DNA from: Chloroflexota bacterium | Lineage (GTDB): Bacteria > Chloroflexota > Anaerolineae > Promineifilales > Promineifilaceae | Assembly (NCBI GenBank): GCA_020353135.1 | Contig: CP070688.1 | Span: forward strand, 3,734,114 to 3,748,041 | Length of the DNA: 13,928 nucleotides | Direction: 5' to 3' | Shown: positions 11,464 through 13,928 of the stretch, in pieces | How the letters are laid out: each line of letters begins with the position of its first letter | How positions within the stretch are numbered: the first letter of the stretch is position 1 | Program-made: the position numbers and the translations under genes | The notes under the pieces: model-generated | Database searches by the model: none | Seen by the model: only the letters and a program-made list of their open reading frames with translations | Told to the model about the DNA's origin: nothing

Positions 11464-13928
11464 TCAGCACGGCTTGGCGCGCGAGCCCACAGATAATCAA
11501 AGAAGCGCTGGTACTGTTCGGCCGCGCCGGGATCCGCAGCGCCCAGGCTGTACTCGCTTAAACCATTGTCTTTCCCGAAGGCGCTCCAATGCAGGTTCTG
11601 GCTGCCGACGACCACGAATTCGCCGTCGATCAAAACGCTCTTGGAATGTAGTAGGTCGTCGAGCATTCGAATCTCGACCCTGCGAGCAAGACCTCTTTCG
11701 GCCGCGTCCTTGTTGAAGATCTCCATCGCGATGACGTTCTCGACGCTCTGAATGGGGTAAGGCGTGAGCAAGATCCGCAACTCAGCGCCATTGTCGGCGG
11801 CCTCCATGAGCGCTTCCATATAGGGCAGCGCCTGGCCAAAATCACATACCTCAAAGAAATGATTGAGGTTACAAATCAACGGCATACTGAACATCGCTTG
11901 GGCCAGATCGATGCTTTGATCGGCGGCGCCATAGGCCGCAAGCAACTGCTGGTCGGCCTCGTCGTAAATCTGGTTCCTGAACATCGAGAAGGCGATCGCT
12001 TCGTCATCTGTAGGCGAGTAGCGCATCACTTCCGGCGCATGGTCCGGAACTCCGCGTTTGTCTTCACAAGTCAAGCGCAGTCCGACCTCGCCGGCGGTCA
12101 AGTCGGGGCAGTGGCGCTTTATGGCGCCCGTCCACAACTGATCGTAAATCTGTCGCGAATGCTGGGCGACCGGGCCGGTAATCACCAGACCGGTGTCTGT
12201 ATCGCCCAGACCCTTGCCGGATGGATGATCCTTTGTCAAGGGCTTGTATTCATGGTTGAAACCGGAGGCGACCACCGTCTCACCGTCGATGATCATGGTC
12301 TTGACGTGACTGTGGGGCCAGCGGCCGGCGAAATTGCCGACCTCAACCCGCCAGCCCACCTCCGGGTCGATCATCTTCTCCAGACCGGCCTCGCGCAGAT
12401 CGTTGAGCACATACCACAGCCCCCCATCCAATTCCAGCAACTCGAAGCTTGGAGACGGCGAGTTGCCTAATAGGATTCGCACGAGCATCCCGCGCGGATA
12501 ATCCTCGGGATTGGCCTTCACCTTCTCGTAGAGATCCACCACGCCTCTCGCAAGGACAGCCCCAGGACTATCCTGATTGACGGCCCTCTCGTAGGCCATG
12601 GTCGTAAAGAGCACTTCGTAATCCGCGGTCTGCAGCAGTTCAGCATAGTCGTCGTACCCGCCATTCAGGGTTGGCTCCGCCGCGGAGAATGCGGGATCGA
12701 CCGTCGGCGTGAATAGCATCATCTGGTACTGGTTCTGGCAGAAGGGGATCACATCACCCTCCGGCCGATAACCGCCCAGGCTGGCCACCTCGTACAATTC
12801 GGCCTCGGGACCTGCGAGGGCTCCCTGGTCACAATCATAAAGCGGCTGATGAGCATAGTGAATAGCCGGATCGATGCCGTTCCAGGCTAAATGCAGATCG
12901 CCGGCCGGGCTACCAGCCAGCCCGTGATCGGTCGGCCCATCGAGCCTGGCGACAATGATTGGCTCGCTCCACATATCGCCGTCGTGGATCGTTTCATAAA
13001 GCACGTCTTCCTGCCGAATCTCGCCCAACACGTCCTCGACCTGATCGGACTTCCAAACTACGTGCGTCCGGCCCTGGCCATCAACCGCCACGGACGGCTC
13101 CTCCCGGCACGAGAATGACGATATCACTTCGCTTTGTCCCTCAGTCCAGAAGACGACGCCACCCATCTCAGCGCACCAGGCGACGAGCGACGCCCCATTC
13201 TCGCCAACAAGCAACTCCGGCTGAACGCCGGCGCCAAGCTCGACGGCCGTCGAATTCCAGCCGGCATTCTGGAATTCAGTCAGCCAGATCCTATCTTGCT
13301 CGTCGAAGGTAAGCGAGAAGCCACCTTCAGGCCGGCCGGCGAGCGAGAAACTACCCGCGGTCGACTCTTCTGGCAAAGGGATACAGTCCGCCTGGCCATC
13401 CGGCAGAAGTCGATATTGCAGTCCACCTTCCGAGTCCGACCAGACCGCCATCACCGTACCATTTTGGCTGGTCGCTAGGTCAATCGACGGCCTCGGCCGG
13501 CTGCTTCTTCCGGCAGGGCAGGCCCCGGTCGCATCCGTGAGGGGCGCAGCGTCCGTACACTCGTCGTCTGAACAACGACTATAATGAGCGACTCCAGAGT
13601 CGCCTTCCAGCCAGGCGATGTACGCGTCGCCCTCGGCGTCAATAGTAACGCCAGGAAATTGTGAATCGGCCGGCGACCGCGAGACATTAATGGGCGGTTC
13701 CCAGGCAACTTCTGCATCAGCGCTGCCTCTCCCAACGCCAAGGTGTACGTCAAGAGCGTCGCCGGATACTTCCGACCACACCAGGGCCATATCATTCGTC
13801 TCGCCAGCGCTGAGGTCCAGCGCCGTGACCTCGCCGCCCCCAGTTGTAACCGCCGAGCTCTCTTGCCAGTGTACGCCGACGGAATCTGAGGCTATAGTCT
13901 CGGTTTGCAAGGCCGCCCTCGGCGTTAA
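11451..13928 (-). CDS. Two-HKD phospholipase D-family protein with beta-propeller-like N-terminus (5' partial)
   Basis: The frame is open to the right edge of the window. The first start seen (TTG at 13908-13910) lacks a signal peptide and in-frame codons continue beyond it, so the true start lies outside. Numbering from that TTG, residues 1 to about 365 hold repeated 'AW/VW' blades (AYIAWLEG, VMAVWSD, SLVAWCAE, THVVWKSD, LHLAWNG) resembling a sialidase-like beta-propeller. Two HKD motifs follow: HVKTMIID (His535, Lys537, Asp542) and HSKSVLID (His755, Lys757, Asp762), the second trailed by GSQN and NGLSEYS. The two motifs normally build one active site that hydrolyses or transfers phosphodiesters such as phospholipids. 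Many Cys and extracellular-style repeats suggest secretion (inference). The substrate is unknown; a nuclease or cardiolipin-synthase-like activity is also possible. Confidence 0.85.
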   Translation of the reverse strand, partial: LTPRAALQTETIASDSVGVHWQESSAVTTGGGEVTALDLSAGETNDMALVWSEVSGDALDVHLGVGRGSADAEVAWEPPINVSRSPADSQFPGVTIDAEGDAYIAWLEGDSGVAHYSRCSDDECTDAAPLTDATGACPAGRSSRPRPSIDLATSQNGTVMAVWSDSEGGLQYRLLPDGQADCIPLPEESTAGSFSLAGRPEGGFSLTFDEQDRIWLTEFQNAGWNSTAVELGAGVQPELLVGENGASLVAWCAEMGGVVFWTEGQSEVISSFSCREEPSVAVDGQGRTHVVWKSDQVEDVLGEIRQEDVLYETIHDGDMWSEPIIVARLDGPTDHGLAGSPAGDLHLAWNGIDPAIHYAHQPLYDCDQGALAGPEAELYEVASLGGYRPEGDVIPFCQNQYQMMLFTPTVDPAFSAAEPTLNGGYDDYAELLQTADYEVLFTTMAYERAVNQDSPGAVLARGVVDLYEKVKANPEDYPRGMLVRILLGNSPSPSFELLELDGGLWYVLNDLREAGLEKMIDPEVGWRVEVGNFAGRWPHSHVKTMIIDGETVVASGFNHEYKPLTKDHPSGKGLGDTDTGLVITGPVAQHSRQIYDQLWTGAIKRHCPDLTAGEVGLRLTCEDKRGVPDHAPEVMRYSPTDDEAIAFSMFRNQIYDEADQQLLAAYGAADQSIDLAQAMFSMPLICNLNHFFEVCDFGQALPYMEALMEAADNGAELRILLTPYPIQSVENVIAMEIFNKDAAERGLARRVEIRMLDDLLHSKSVLIDGEFVVVGSQNLHWSAFGKDNGLSEYSLGAADPGAAEQYQRFFDYLWARAPSRAETAN

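Noticed and set aside
11859..12470. 203-codon plus-strand frame
   Set aside because: Antisense to the phospholipase D-family gene, including its first HKD motif; no domain of its own.

Overview
The window looks like a piece of a bacterial chromosome with moderately high GC. The best guess is Chloroflexota (Anaerolineae-like): a Glu/Pro-rich linker behind a lipoprotein signal, META/YbaY lipoprotein domains, an EF-P with arginine at the loop tip, and intergenic GCTGAAAGCTG-type repeats. This assignment is inference from style, not a database match. I see no phage, transposase, integrase, CRISPR array, tRNA or rRNA.

Layout, left to right. (1) 1-3575, plus strand: the last 40 codons of a glutamyl-tRNA synthetase-type gene (gltX), a PfkB-family sugar/nucleoside kinase, a GNAT acetyltransferase, and a complete glutaminyl-tRNA synthetase (glnS). 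Two members of the GlxRS family therefore lie within about 3.5 kb. (2) 3831-5444: a predicted lipoprotein with three tandem META domains and a C-terminal YbaY/YscW-like domain, closed by an 18-bp-stem terminator hairpin. (3) 5644-6201, minus strand: elongation factor P (efp), with a recognisable promoter about 130-160 bases upstream of its start. (4) 6398-8952, plus strand, divergent from efp: three consecutive genes for uncharacterised zinc-ribbon proteins with identical cysteine spacing. Two of them end in a membrane hairpin. The third is soluble and appears to be reached through a 24-codon linking ORF that overlaps its neighbours by ATGA at both ends. This is the most interesting locus in the window. 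(5) 9114-10696, plus strand: a large GNAT-like protein of unknown substrate, flanked by copies of a 12-14 nt repeat, then a RidA enamine/imine deaminase. (6) 10768-13928, minus strand, convergent with ridA: a CoA-pyrophosphatase-like NUDIX hydrolase, a tiny relic of a PIN-domain (VapC-like) toxin, and a large two-HKD phospholipase D-family protein behind a beta-propeller-like N-terminal region. That last gene runs off the right edge.

Most genes are housekeeping (translation: gltX, glnS, efp; damage control: ridA, NUDIX) and do not form one pathway. The zinc-ribbon trio is the only group whose paralogy, spacing and possible translational coupling suggest a dedicated multi-protein system. Its function is unknown to me.
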